From NCBI RefSeq assembly GCF_031177825.1, contig NZ_JAPSKE010000009.1, positions 1 through 64,000 on the forward strand: DNA of 64,000 nt, read 5' to 3'. Position 1 is the stretch's first letter, and every line of letters begins with the position of its first letter. The translations under genes were made by a program, and so were the position numbers. The notes below the pieces were generated by a model that worked only from the letters and a program-made list of their open reading frames with translations, was not told the DNA's origin and made no database searches. This stretch comes from Paenibacillus sp. Lineage in GTDB: Bacteria; Bacillota; Bacilli; Paenibacillales; YIM-B00363. Below are positions 1 to 7,664 of the stretch, piece by piece.

Positions 1-349
1 TCGCGGTGAGCTCCCGCTCGCGGCGCTGCGTATCCGGGAAGTAGGCGTTGCCGCCGTCGATGATGATGTCGCCTTGCTCGAGATGCGGCAGCAGCGACTC
101 GATCGTCTTGTCGGTCGGCTCGCCCGCTTTGACCATGATCATAATTTTCCGAGGCGTCTCGAGCGACTGCACGAACTCCTCGACGCTGTACGCGCCGACG
201 AGGTTTTTGCCGGCCGCTTCAAGGGCGAGCTCCTTCGTCTTTTCCGGCGAACGGTTATACACCGCTACGGAGAAGCCCTTGCTCTCCATGTTCAAGGCGA
301 GGTTCTTCCCCATGACCGCGAGGCCGACGACGCCGATTTGCTGTTTCAT
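1..349 (-). CDS. gnd: 6-phosphogluconate dehydrogenase, decarboxylating (N-terminal part, cut by window edge)
   Basis: About 116 N-terminal residues are visible. They begin [20 protein letters not shown], the NAD(P)-binding start of 6-phosphogluconate dehydrogenases, and continue through [19 protein letters not shown] and [12 protein letters not shown], which are signature stretches of this family. The enzyme oxidatively decarboxylates 6-phosphogluconate to ribulose-5-phosphate in the cytosol. The ATG at 347-349 follows an AGGGGG ribosome binding site. It is the last visible gene of a leftward operon, 30 bases after the SDR gene, and its place next to gluconokinase makes it the next step of the same route. 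The C-terminal catalytic domain lies outside the window. Whether this is the only gnd of the genome or an operon-specific copy cannot be seen. Confidence 0.93.
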   Translation of the reverse strand, partial: MKQQIGVVGLAVMGKNLALNMESKGFSVAVYNRSPEKTKELALEAAGKNLVGAYSVEEFVQSLETPRKIMIMVKAGEPTDKTIESLLPHLEQGDIIIDGGNAYFPDTQRRERELTA

Positions 350-379
350 GTTCGGTTTCCCCCTGTTGTTCGGTACTTG

Positions 380-1153
380 CTAGATCGTCATCGCTCCGAA
401 GCCGCCGTCGACGCGAAGGAACGTGCCGGTCACGAAGCCGGACGCCTTCTCGGACGCGAGGTATACGGCGGCGCCTTGGAGCTCTTCCGCCGCGCCGAAG
501 CGATTCATCGGCGTGTGGCCCAGGATGCTCTTCACGCGTTCCTCGGAGAGGATCTTGCGGTTTTGCTCGGCCGGGAAGAAGCCCGGAATGATGCCGTTGA
601 CACGAATGTGATGCGGCGCGAATTCGCGCGCGAGAAACTGCGTGACGGAATTGACGCCCGCCTTGGAGGCGGAGTACGTGAACACCTTGGACAACGGCGG
701 TCCGGAGGAGACGGACGAGATGTTGATGATGCTGCCGCCCCGGCCTTGATCGATCATATGCTTGCCGAACACCTGGCACGCCAGGACGACGCCCTTCAGG
801 TTGACGTCCATGATGCCGTCCCATTCTTCTTCGGTGATGTCGAAGAACGGCGTCGCGCTGTTGCGGCCCGGGCAGTTGAGCAGCACGTCGACGGAGCCGG
901 ACCAGGCGACGACTTCGCTCAGCACGCGGGCGAGGTCCGCCTTGCTCGTCGCGTCCGCTTGGAATACGGCGGCTTCGCCTCCCTTGTCCGCGATGCGAGC
1001 GCGCGCCGCTTCCGACGTCTCCGCGTTGCGGCCGACGACCGCGATCTTCGCGCCGTACGCGCCGAGCGCTTCGCCCATGACGGAGCCTAGCGTGCTGTTT
1101 CCGCCGATGATGACGGCGGTCTTGCCGGTGAGATCGAATAAGTTCAAAGTCAT
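380..1153 (-). CDS. SDR oxidoreductase, probable D-mannonate oxidoreductase (fructuronate reductase)
   Basis: 257 residues, a typical short-chain dehydrogenase. The cofactor site is GGNSTLG near residue 18. The catalytic set is Ser in NISSVSS, then YSASK with the Tyr and Lys about residues 168-172. The C-terminal part carries GFFPAEQNRKIL, HTPMNRFG and FVTG...VDGGF, which resemble the SDR-type D-mannonate oxidoreductases of Firmicutes (YjmF/UxuB group). Such enzymes interconvert D-fructuronate and D-mannonate with NAD(P)H. The open frame runs far upstream without stops, but the ATG at 1153 has AGGAGG at a good distance, so I start there. Its neighbours are gluconokinase upstream and gnd downstream. 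The exact substrate is inferred from motifs and from uxaE in the operon. Confidence 0.8.
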   Translation of the reverse strand: MTLNLFDLTGKTAVIIGGNSTLGSVMGEALGAYGAKIAVVGRNAETSEAARARIADKGGEAAVFQADATSKADLARVLSEVVAWSGSVDVLLNCPGRNSATPFFDITEEEWDGIMDVNLKGVVLACQVFGKHMIDQGRGGSIINISSVSSGPPLSKVFTYSASKAGVNSVTQFLAREFAPHHIRVNGIIPGFFPAEQNRKILSEERVKSILGHTPMNRFGAAEELQGAAVYLASEKASGFVTGTFLRVDGGFGAMTI

Positions 1154-1185
1154 GCTGAGAGATTCCCTCCTGGGTTTGGAATTCC

Positions 1186-2724
1186 TTACGGCTGCGACTG
1201 GAAGCGAACGATGCGGCGGAACGGGTCGACGAGCCGCGGGTATAGATCGCCGTAAATCGAGAACAGCTCGTCGTACGTCGCCCGCGTCGCGGGGTTCGGC
1301 TCGTGCGTATGCGAAGACGCCGACCATGCCTTGGCCCCGGCGAAGTCGGGCCAGTCGCCGAGCGCGACGAGGCCGAGCGCCGCCGCGCCGAGCGCGGAGC
1401 TTTCGATCGCGTCCGGGACGGTGAGCGGCGCGCCGAGCACGTCGGCGATCGTCTGCCGCCAGAACGGCGACCGCGCGAAGCCGCCCGACGCGCGAATTTC
1501 GCGCGGCCGGCCGGCGGCGTCCGCCACCGCCTCCGCGACGGAGCGCACCGCGTAGCCGACGCCTTCGAGCACGGCCCGCACCATGTGCGGCTTGCCGTGC
1601 GCGAGCGAGAGGCCGAAGAAGACGCCGCGCACGTCGGCGTTCCAATACGGCGCGCGCTCGCCGGCGAACAGCGGCAACGTTACGAGGCCGCCGCTTCCCG
1701 GCGGCGCCTGCTGCGCGAGCGCCGTGAGCGCCTCGTACGGGTCGATGCCGGCGGCGCGCGCTTCGTCCGCTTCCTTCGTCGCGAGATGATCGCGCACCCA
1801 GCGGAACAACACGCCGCCGTTGTTGATGGCGCCGCCCACGACCCATCGGTCGTCGGACAGCGCATAGCAGAACGTACGGCCCTGCGGGTCCGTGCGCGGC
1901 TCGCGTACGATCGCGCGCACCGCGCCGCTCGTGCCGATCGTCACCGCGAATTCGTCCGGCTCGAGCGCGCCCGCGCCGACGTTGGCGAGCACGCCGTCGG
2001 ACGCCCCGACGACGACCGGCGTGCCCGGCGCTAAGCCGAGCCGCTCCGCGACCGCGCGATCGAGTCCTTCGAGCGCGCACGTGGTCGGGACGAGCTCCGG
2101 CAGGCGGGTGGCGTCGATGCCGGCCGCGCGCAGCGCCGGCTCATGCCAATCGCGGCGCTCGAGCGAGTACAGCCCCGTCGCGCTCGCGATCGAATGATCG
2201 ACGACGAGCCGGCCGCCGAACCAGCCGGCGAGCACGTACTCCTTAATGCCGGCGAACGTTCCCGCCCGCTCGAAGATCGCCGGCGCCTTGTCGCGCAGCC
2301 ACATCAGCTTCAGCAGCGGCGACATCGGATGGATCGGCGTTCCCGTCGCCGCGTAAATCGCGTGCGCGTCGGTCTGCGCCTTCAGAATGTCTACGTAGGA
2401 AGCCGCTCGGTTGTCCGCCCACGTGATCGATGGCGTAAGCGGCTTCCCGTCTCGATCCAGCGCGATCAGGCTGTGCATCGCCGAGCTGAACACGACGCAG
2501 CGGACGTCGCTAGCTGCGATCCCCGCCCGCTCGACGGCCGAACGGACGGCCGTCTCTACCGCGCGCGCGATCTCGTCCGGATCCTGCTCCGCCCGGTCGG
2601 GGGCGGGCGTGTGCAGCGGGTATTCTATGGACGTCACAGCGCGTACGGCGCCGGCGGCCGTATCGACGACGACGGCTTTCGTGCTCGTCGTGCCGATATC
2701 TGCGGCTATGATATACGGCTTCAT
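1186..2724 (-). CDS. gntK: FGGY-family gluconokinase
   Basis: 512 residues, the usual length for FGGY sugar kinases. The N-terminal ATPase fold opens with AADIGTTSTKAVV. SITWADNRA and the SATGLY segment fall in the substrate half, and GASDGVLANVGAG and IGTSGAVR in the hinge and phosphate-binding parts. GERAPYWNADVRG and ASGGFARSPFWRQ complete the C-terminal domain. The pattern fits bacterial gluconokinases (GntK of Bacillus type), which make 6-phosphogluconate from D-gluconate and ATP; xylulokinase is the main alternative. The start overlaps the stop of the upstream LarA-like gene by four bases (ATGA), which implies translational coupling. With gnd two genes downstream, gluconate is the most sensible substrate. 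Confidence 0.88.
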   Translation of the reverse strand: MKPYIIAADIGTTSTKAVVVDTAAGAVRAVTSIEYPLHTPAPDRAEQDPDEIARAVETAVRSAVERAGIAASDVRCVVFSSAMHSLIALDRDGKPLTPSITWADNRAASYVDILKAQTDAHAIYAATGTPIHPMSPLLKLMWLRDKAPAIFERAGTFAGIKEYVLAGWFGGRLVVDHSIASATGLYSLERRDWHEPALRAAGIDATRLPELVPTTCALEGLDRAVAERLGLAPGTPVVVGASDGVLANVGAGALEPDEFAVTIGTSGAVRAIVREPRTDPQGRTFCYALSDDRWVVGGAINNGGVLFRWVRDHLATKEADEARAAGIDPYEALTALAQQAPPGSGGLVTLPLFAGERAPYWNADVRGVFFGLSLAHGKPHMVRAVLEGVGYAVRSVAEAVADAAGRPREIRASGGFARSPFWRQTIADVLGAPLTVPDAIESSALGAAALGLVALGDWPDFAGAKAWSASSHTHEPNPATRATYDELFSIYGDLYPRLVDPFRRIVRFQSQP

Positions 2725-3998
2725 TTGGGCAAATACCCCTCGCCGTCGAACGTCCACTCGTAAGGAGCCTCCGAGACGATCTCGATGTCCGGATGGTTCC
2801 GCGCTTCTTCGAGCAGCGTCGTCGAAATTTCGATTTCTCCGAGGTGGAGCGTGTCGCGAATACGCACGAGTCGGCAAGCGTGGAAGTCGAGCACGTTGCA
2901 CGTCTTCACGGCCGCCTTGATCGCGAGTTCGTCGCTCTCGAGCGTCGTCGCGAGCTTCGTCGGCGCGCAGACGGTCGACGTGAGTCCGTTCAAATACGTC
3001 GCGGTGAAATCCATCTTGTCCGCGAGCCGGCGCGTCGTGAAGTCGGCCGTGCCGACGCCGTTCGCGTTGCCCTTCGACTCCTTCGTCACGTCGAGAACGA
3101 CCATCTTGTTCACGTCCGGCCCGCCGGACGCGTACGGCGTCGGATAGCGGCCGGTGACGTTCGGGTCCATGCCGTCGCCGCTGATGTTCTTCCCGATGTA
3201 ATCGATGACGAGCACGTCGATCTGATCGAACAGCAGCCGCGGCATACGCGACTTCGCCATCTTCTGCAGCTCGACCTCGCGTTCGTACACGTTCTCCGCC
3301 GGCAGCACCTCGATATGGCACGTCTCGTCGTACGCATTCTCGACCGCCGCGACGCCGAACGCGATCGGCAGCTTCTTCATCATGAGCGTCGCCATCTCCG
3401 GCACGAATTCGGCCATGTACTTAAAGCCGAGCTGATGGCACGCTTCCGCGCCCTTCTGCTTGCCGAGTCCGATCGCGATCATCTTCATGATGCCGCTCTC
3501 GATCGGGCCGCGGAACGCCGTGTGCGGCTTCACGCGGTTGATGACGACGATGGCGTCGGCGGTCGAGGCGATTTTGTCGACGTACACCGGCAAGCCGTTC
3601 GCGAGGCGGTCGATCTCCACGACCTCCATCGACGACTCGACCGGCGCGCCCATCGTCGTCTCGTCGATGCCGAGATGCTTCAGCACCTCGGCCTGGCCTT
3701 CCGCCGTCGCGCCGCCGTGGCTGCCCATGCACGGCACGATGAACGGCGATGCGCCCGCCGACTTGATCGCGTCGATCGTCGTCTTGGTCAGGCCCGCGAT
3801 GTTCGCGACGCCGCGGCTGCCGACCGCGACGGCCACGCGCTGCCCCGGCCGAATGCGGTCGATCGCGCCCGGCTTCGCGAGCTCCTGCCGCAGCGTCGCG
3901 AGCGGGTCGTCGAGCTTCGAGGCGTCGAATTTCTGTCGGACGCGCACGATCGACGGTATCGGAATCGGCTGTAACATATCTCGGATCATGTCGCTCAT
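2721..3998 (-). CDS. LarA-family nickel-pincer hydroxyacid racemase/epimerase, candidate D-gluconate 2-epimerase
   Basis: 425 residues with the LarA (DUF2088) fold signatures. GSHGGATAEG gives His94, VKPHTAFRGP gives His159, SGIMKMIAIGLGK gives Lys172 and ACHQLGF gives His188. Lys172 and His188 are 16 residues apart, as are the cofactor-bearing Lys184 and His200 of lactate racemase. The family uses a nickel-pincer nucleotide and racemises or epimerises alpha-hydroxyacids; some members are known D-gluconate 2-epimerases (gluconate to mannonate). It lies between uxaE and gntK, so C2 epimerisation of mannonate to gluconate is the natural reading. No larB, larC or larE cofactor genes are in the window. 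An AGGAAGGG ribosome site precedes the ATG. Family assignment is firm; substrate is inference. Confidence 0.85.
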   Translation of the reverse strand: MSDMIRDMLQPIPIPSIVRVRQKFDASKLDDPLATLRQELAKPGAIDRIRPGQRVAVAVGSRGVANIAGLTKTTIDAIKSAGASPFIVPCMGSHGGATAEGQAEVLKHLGIDETTMGAPVESSMEVVEIDRLANGLPVYVDKIASTADAIVVINRVKPHTAFRGPIESGIMKMIAIGLGKQKGAEACHQLGFKYMAEFVPEMATLMMKKLPIAFGVAAVENAYDETCHIEVLPAENVYEREVELQKMAKSRMPRLLFDQIDVLVIDYIGKNISGDGMDPNVTGRYPTPYASGGPDVNKMVVLDVTKESKGNANGVGTADFTTRRLADKMDFTATYLNGLTSTVCAPTKLATTLESDELAIKAAVKTCNVLDFHACRLVRIRDTLHLGEIEISTTLLEEARNHPDIEIVSEAPYEWTFDGEGYLPK

Positions 3999-4033
3999 GG
4001 AAATCCCTTCCTTATGGTCGTAATCGACGCCAA

Positions 4034-5542
4034 TTATTTCCCTAATAAATCCAAGTGTCTCCCGATATGCGAAATCAAAGCCGCTTCGTAGTCGTTTTCC
4101 CGATCGCGAAGCGTCGCGTAGAATTCGTCCTTGAACAGCGACGCTCCCGTTTCGTCCTTCGCCGTCAGCAGCAGGCCGTACGTAATATGGATCAGCTGCC
4201 GCGCGTTGTCCTCGTTCATGTATTCCGGAAGCTCCGCGTCCGACGCTTCCGCGAGCGGCTTCACCTTGCCGAAGTCGGCCGTGACGTGGTAATACTTCAG
4301 CGCCTCTTCCACATGCGCCGCGGCGTATTCGTGCATCCGGCGATACAGCGAAGGGTTGACGCGAGCGACGGTCCGCACCGCTTCGAGCCAGTTCGTGCCC
4401 GCGGTCTTCAGATGGAAGCGGCCGTTCGTGTATTTCGCGACGAGCGGGAACACGCTGAACTTGTCGCTGCCGGAATGCACGCTCAGCTTATAGCCGAAGT
4501 GGTCGCAGATCGCCGCGTGCACGCTCAGCTCCCGCTCGAATTGATCGATGTCGCCGATGTAATCGATCCCCTTCTGGAACTCGCCGCAAAACCGCGGCGC
4601 CATGCTGTACGGAGCGACGCCCTCGCGCTTCAGCTCGTTCGCCACGAACCAATGCGCGGCCGGATCGGTCGGCGTCGCCGTCTCGTCGATCGAAATTTCG
4701 AAGTCGATGGCCCGGCCCGCCGTCGCGATATAAGTTCGGTAAATATCGACCATGAAGCGAACCGCCTCGCCGTATACGAGCGCGTACCGCTGCAGCGCCG
4801 TCCGGCCGACCTCGATCGAAGCGCCGGCGATGTCGAACGTCCGGTCCGCATACTCGTTCTCGATGCGCTCCCGGTACGCCGCGTCCAACTCCGCGTACCG
4901 CCGCGCCACTTCCTCGTCGCTCGCCGAGCCCGCCGCATTGTCGATATGCTCCGAGGCGTCCAGCGTCAGCATCGAGAAGCCGAGGCGCAGCGCGTATTCG
5001 ATGTCCTGCGTCGTCTTCAGGTGGTCGCCGTCGGCGCCCCACCCGTCTCGATATCCTTCTTGGAAAACGGCGTACGACGCCGCATCCAGCACATCCTCGT
5101 ACGTGCGGCCCGTCAACGTCAGCTCCCGAATGCTCTGCTGCGCCAAAATCGGGCGGACGTTCTTGCCCGCGACCGTCTTAATGTGGCCCGACGACGCGAG
5201 CCCGAGCCGGTCGCCGAGGCCGATCGTCGCCATCCGCGTGCCGATCGCCCGCGGCTTCGTATACTCGAACGCGTCGTTCAGCGCGAGCCGGTTCGCGTGC
5301 GTCAGCGGGCACAGCTTATACCGCGTGTTCCCCTCCGCGGCCTCGTTCCCTTCCAGAGCGGCGTACAACGCGCCTCCCCCGACGACGAGCAGCTTCCGCT
5401 CGCTGCCGTCCTTCACCATAGCGATCTTGTCCCCGCCGGATGCCGCGAAGGACGCTGCGTACACGTTCGCCAAGCCTTCCAATGGCGCGCCCGCCGCCAG
5501 CGCCTTCGCCGCGGCGATGACCTCGTTCGTTACCGTCACCAT
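4034..5542 (-). CDS. uxaE: Tagaturonate epimerase (UxaE family)
   Basis: 502 residues that match the UxaE family of uronate C3-epimerases, which convert D-tagaturonate to D-fructuronate and replace the UxaB/UxaA branch in Thermotoga and many Firmicutes. Characteristic stretches are WGADGDHLK (about residues 168-176), ISIDETATPTDP (283-294), HWFVANELKREG (297-308) and HSGSDKFSVFPLVAKY (356-371) followed by HLKTAGTNWLEA. I start at the ATG at 5542, which has GGAGGG eight bases upstream, rather than eight codons earlier. It is the first gene of the leftward operon and carries its own promoter and operator just upstream. It sets the operon's theme as uronate catabolism. Confidence 0.87.
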   Translation of the reverse strand: MVTVTNEVIAAAKALAAGAPLEGLANVYAASFAASGGDKIAMVKDGSERKLLVVGGGALYAALEGNEAAEGNTRYKLCPLTHANRLALNDAFEYTKPRAIGTRMATIGLGDRLGLASSGHIKTVAGKNVRPILAQQSIRELTLTGRTYEDVLDAASYAVFQEGYRDGWGADGDHLKTTQDIEYALRLGFSMLTLDASEHIDNAAGSASDEEVARRYAELDAAYRERIENEYADRTFDIAGASIEVGRTALQRYALVYGEAVRFMVDIYRTYIATAGRAIDFEISIDETATPTDPAAHWFVANELKREGVAPYSMAPRFCGEFQKGIDYIGDIDQFERELSVHAAICDHFGYKLSVHSGSDKFSVFPLVAKYTNGRFHLKTAGTNWLEAVRTVARVNPSLYRRMHEYAAAHVEEALKYYHVTADFGKVKPLAEASDAELPEYMNEDNARQLIHITYGLLLTAKDETGASLFKDEFYATLRDRENDYEAALISHIGRHLDLLGK

Positions 5543-5558
5543 GTCCCGATCCCTCCAT

Positions 5559-5576
5559 AATAACAACGTTGTTATT
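5559..5576. promoter_or_regulatory. Perfect 18-bp palindromic operator O1 (LacI type)
   Basis: AATAACAACGTTGTTATT is a perfect inverted repeat with the central CG typical of LacI/PurR operators. It lies between the uxaE promoter and its ribosome binding site, just after the expected transcription start, where a bound repressor would block the operon. A second, less perfect copy lies at 5646-5663 before the divergent LacI gene. Confidence 0.8.
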
Positions 5577-5589
5577 TTCCCATGCGTCT

Positions 5590-5618
5590 ATCATATGTTG
5601 AAAATTCGCTTTCATCAA
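5590..5618 (-). promoter_or_regulatory. SigA-type promoter of the uxaE operon
   Basis: On the minus strand the -35 box is TTGATG (5613-5618) and the -10 box TATGAT (5590-5595), separated by exactly 17 bases. The start of transcription should fall near 5583, directly upstream of operator O1. Confidence 0.7.
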
Positions 5619-5645
5619 TGATAAATTTTACGGTATACTAAAAAT

Positions 5646-5663
5646 AATAACAACGTTTGCATT
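5646..5663. promoter_or_regulatory. Second LacI-type operator O2
   Basis: AATAACAACGTTTGCATT keeps the whole left half of O1 and six of nine bases of the right half. It lies 28 bases upstream of the LacI start, 87 bases centre to centre from O1. That distance is close to eight helical turns and would allow looping and autoregulation. Confidence 0.7.
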
Positions 5664-5691
5664 TTTTCGCCGGAGGAGGCTGCATCAGCGA

Positions 5692-6693
5692 ATGAACGTC
5701 ACGATCAAAGACATCGCCCGTCTCGCGGGCGTCAGCTACTCCACCGTCTCCAAGGCGCTCAACGACAGTCCGCTCGTCAAAACCGACACCCGGCGGCGCA
5801 TCGTCGAGCTCGCGCGGCAGCTCGGCTACGAGCCGAATCTCGCCGCGAAGAGCCTCGTCTCGAGGCGCAGCATGACGGTCGGCGTCCTGCTGCCGTCGCT
5901 CGAACGCGTCGCGCTGTCCGCCCTCGTCGGCCGCATCAACGACGCGCTCGCCACGCGCGGCTACGAGGTCATCTTGTCGATTCTGCCGCCGACGTCGGCG
6001 ATCCGGCTGTTCCAGCGGCTTCAGGTGGACGGCATCGTCGTGTTCGAAGACATTACGCCGGAAGCGCGGCATGTCGAGACGGTGACGACCGACATTCCGG
6101 TCGTCTCCATCGGCGCCTCGCATCTCGTCGGCTCCCGCTTCGCCGTCGTCGACGTGAGGCGCAAGGACGCGCTGCGAGAGGCGGTCCGTTACTTGGCCGG
6201 GCTCGGCCACAAGCGCATCGCCTATATCGGGGACGCGCGGGAGTCCGACAGCAAGCAGCAGGAGAAGGTCGCCGGATTTATGGAGGGCGCGTTCGCCTGC
6301 GGCCTCTCGGCCGGCGACGCGTTCGTCCTCAACTCCGGCGGCAATACGTGGCGGCACGGCTACGACGCCGGAAGGCGCCTGCTCGAGCTCGACGGCCGGC
6401 CGACCGCGGTCATCACCGGCGCGTTCGACGTCACGGCCGGCCTGCTGCGCGCCGCGCTCGACGGCGGTCTCCGCGTGCCGGACGATTTGTCGCTCGTCAG
6501 CTACGACCATATTCCGCAACTCGCGGAGCTCGACGTGCCGGTGACGGCGGTCGGCGCCCCGGTCGACGCGTTCGGCGAACGGATCGCGGAGGCGCTGCTC
6601 GACATTATGGCGGACAGCGGGCCGATCCGCCGCGAGACGCATCTGGACGCCGTGTTGGAAGAACGCGCTTCAGCGGTTCGCTTCCCCGGCTGA
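5692..6693 (+). CDS. LacI-family transcriptional regulator of the uronate operon
   Basis: 333 residues. The N-terminal helix-turn-helix reads TIKDIARLAGVSYSTVSKAL, with the hinge helix about residues 47-58 (NLAAKSLVSRRS). The rest is a periplasmic-binding-like effector domain with GLGHKRIAYIGDA and DDLSLVSYDHIPQLAELD, where LacI proteins sense a sugar or sugar acid. It is divergent from uxaE with two near-identical palindromes between them, so it very probably represses the operon and itself. The effector is likely a uronate or aldonate intermediate (inference). GGAGGAGG precedes the start. Its last 24 bases overlap the end of the convergent AraC gene. Confidence 0.9.
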   Translation: MNVTIKDIARLAGVSYSTVSKALNDSPLVKTDTRRRIVELARQLGYEPNLAAKSLVSRRSMTVGVLLPSLERVALSALVGRINDALATRGYEVILSILPPTSAIRLFQRLQVDGIVVFEDITPEARHVETVTTDIPVVSIGASHLVGSRFAVVDVRRKDALREAVRYLAGLGHKRIAYIGDARESDSKQQEKVAGFMEGAFACGLSAGDAFVLNSGGNTWRHGYDAGRRLLELDGRPTAVITGAFDVTAGLLRAALDGGLRVPDDLSLVSYDHIPQLAELDVPVTAVGAPVDAFGERIAEALLDIMADSGPIRRETHLDAVLEERASAVRFPG

Positions 6694-7518
6694 CCCGGCG
6701 GGACCGGCCGCCCGACGCCCTTTGCGGTATTGCAGCGGCGAGCAACCGCACACCTTCTTGAACAGCTTATGGAAGTGGGCCGCGGGACCGACGCCGACCC
6801 GCTCGGCGATGTCGATCATCTTCAGATTCGTCTCCCGAAGCAGCCGCTGCGCCTCGCGCACGCGAACGAGCTGCACGTATTCGGCGAAGCCGAAGCCGGT
6901 GCATGCCTTGAACTTGCGGCTGAGGTAATACGGGCTGACAAAGAACCGTTCGGCTACGTCCTTCAGCAGCAGCGGCTCGGCGTACCGCTCCCCGACGTAA
7001 GCGGCCACCTCCGACATCGTCCGATGCACCGCGGACGGCGCCGCTTCGTCGATCGGCCGCTCCGCCGCCGCGCGAAACACGAGCAGCAGCAGCTGCTTCA
7101 GGAGCGCCTCGAGCATCGCGTCGCGGCCCGGCGCCTCGCCGCGGCTCTCGTCGATCAGCTCGCGCGCCAGCGCCTCTCCCTTCCAACGCTCCTGCGGCGG
7201 CAGACGGAAGACGCCGCTCTCCGTAGGCAGCGGAAAGCGGACCATCGCCGACTCCGCGAAATTGAGCACGACGCGCTCGTGATCCGGCACCCCGGTATCG
7301 AGCGTCCGGTGGAGCTCCCCCTTTTCGATAAACACGAACTCTCCCGCCCGCACCCGGTACGTCCGGTCCCGGATGAAGTAATCGCGTTCTCCCTCGAACA
7401 AATAATACAGCTCGTACCCTTCATGCGCGTGATCCTCGTCCATCGTAAAGTAGCCGATCCGCTTCGTATAATCGACTTGGATCGCGCCGTCGTCCGTTCG
7501 GAACTGATGATGCGCCAT
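6670..7518 (-). CDS. AraC-family transcriptional regulator
   Basis: 282 residues. The N-terminal half is a cupin-like sensor (HAHEGYELYYLFEG, GEFVFIEKGELH). The C-terminal hundred residues are the double helix-turn-helix: LLLKDVAERFFVSPYYLSRKFK, then MIDIAERVGVGPAAHFHKLFKK, ending CSPLQYRKG. I start at the ATG at 7518, which has AGGAGG seven bases upstream, not ten codons earlier. It is divergent from the Gfo/Idh/MocA gene at 7665 and probably controls it. The 3' end runs 24 bases into the convergent LacI gene. Confidence 0.88.
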   Translation of the reverse strand: MAHHQFRTDDGAIQVDYTKRIGYFTMDEDHAHEGYELYYLFEGERDYFIRDRTYRVRAGEFVFIEKGELHRTLDTGVPDHERVVLNFAESAMVRFPLPTESGVFRLPPQERWKGEALARELIDESRGEAPGRDAMLEALLKQLLLLVFRAAAERPIDEAAPSAVHRTMSEVAAYVGERYAEPLLLKDVAERFFVSPYYLSRKFKACTGFGFAEYVQLVRVREAQRLLRETNLKMIDIAERVGVGPAAHFHKLFKKVCGCSPLQYRKGRRAAGPAGSAGEANR

Positions 7519-7664
7519 CTCGACCGCCTCCTCGCGCAAGAATTGCAACTTTTTGAGCGAATATGAGCAATTTTATACGAAGATTATATCGCATCGTTGC
7601 GTTATATTAAATGGTAACGGATTCAATCATTTCATCATTTCTTTCGAACGAAGGGGACGGGCAG

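Noticed and set aside
74..1090. Long plus-strand open frame opposite the SDR and gnd genes
   Set aside because: It is Arg/Asp/His-rich antisense translation with no ribosome site, typical of the high-GC shadow of real minus-strand genes. The same holds for many long frames opposite genes across the window (for example 2793-3974, 4055-5560, 15211-16605, 45974-47260).
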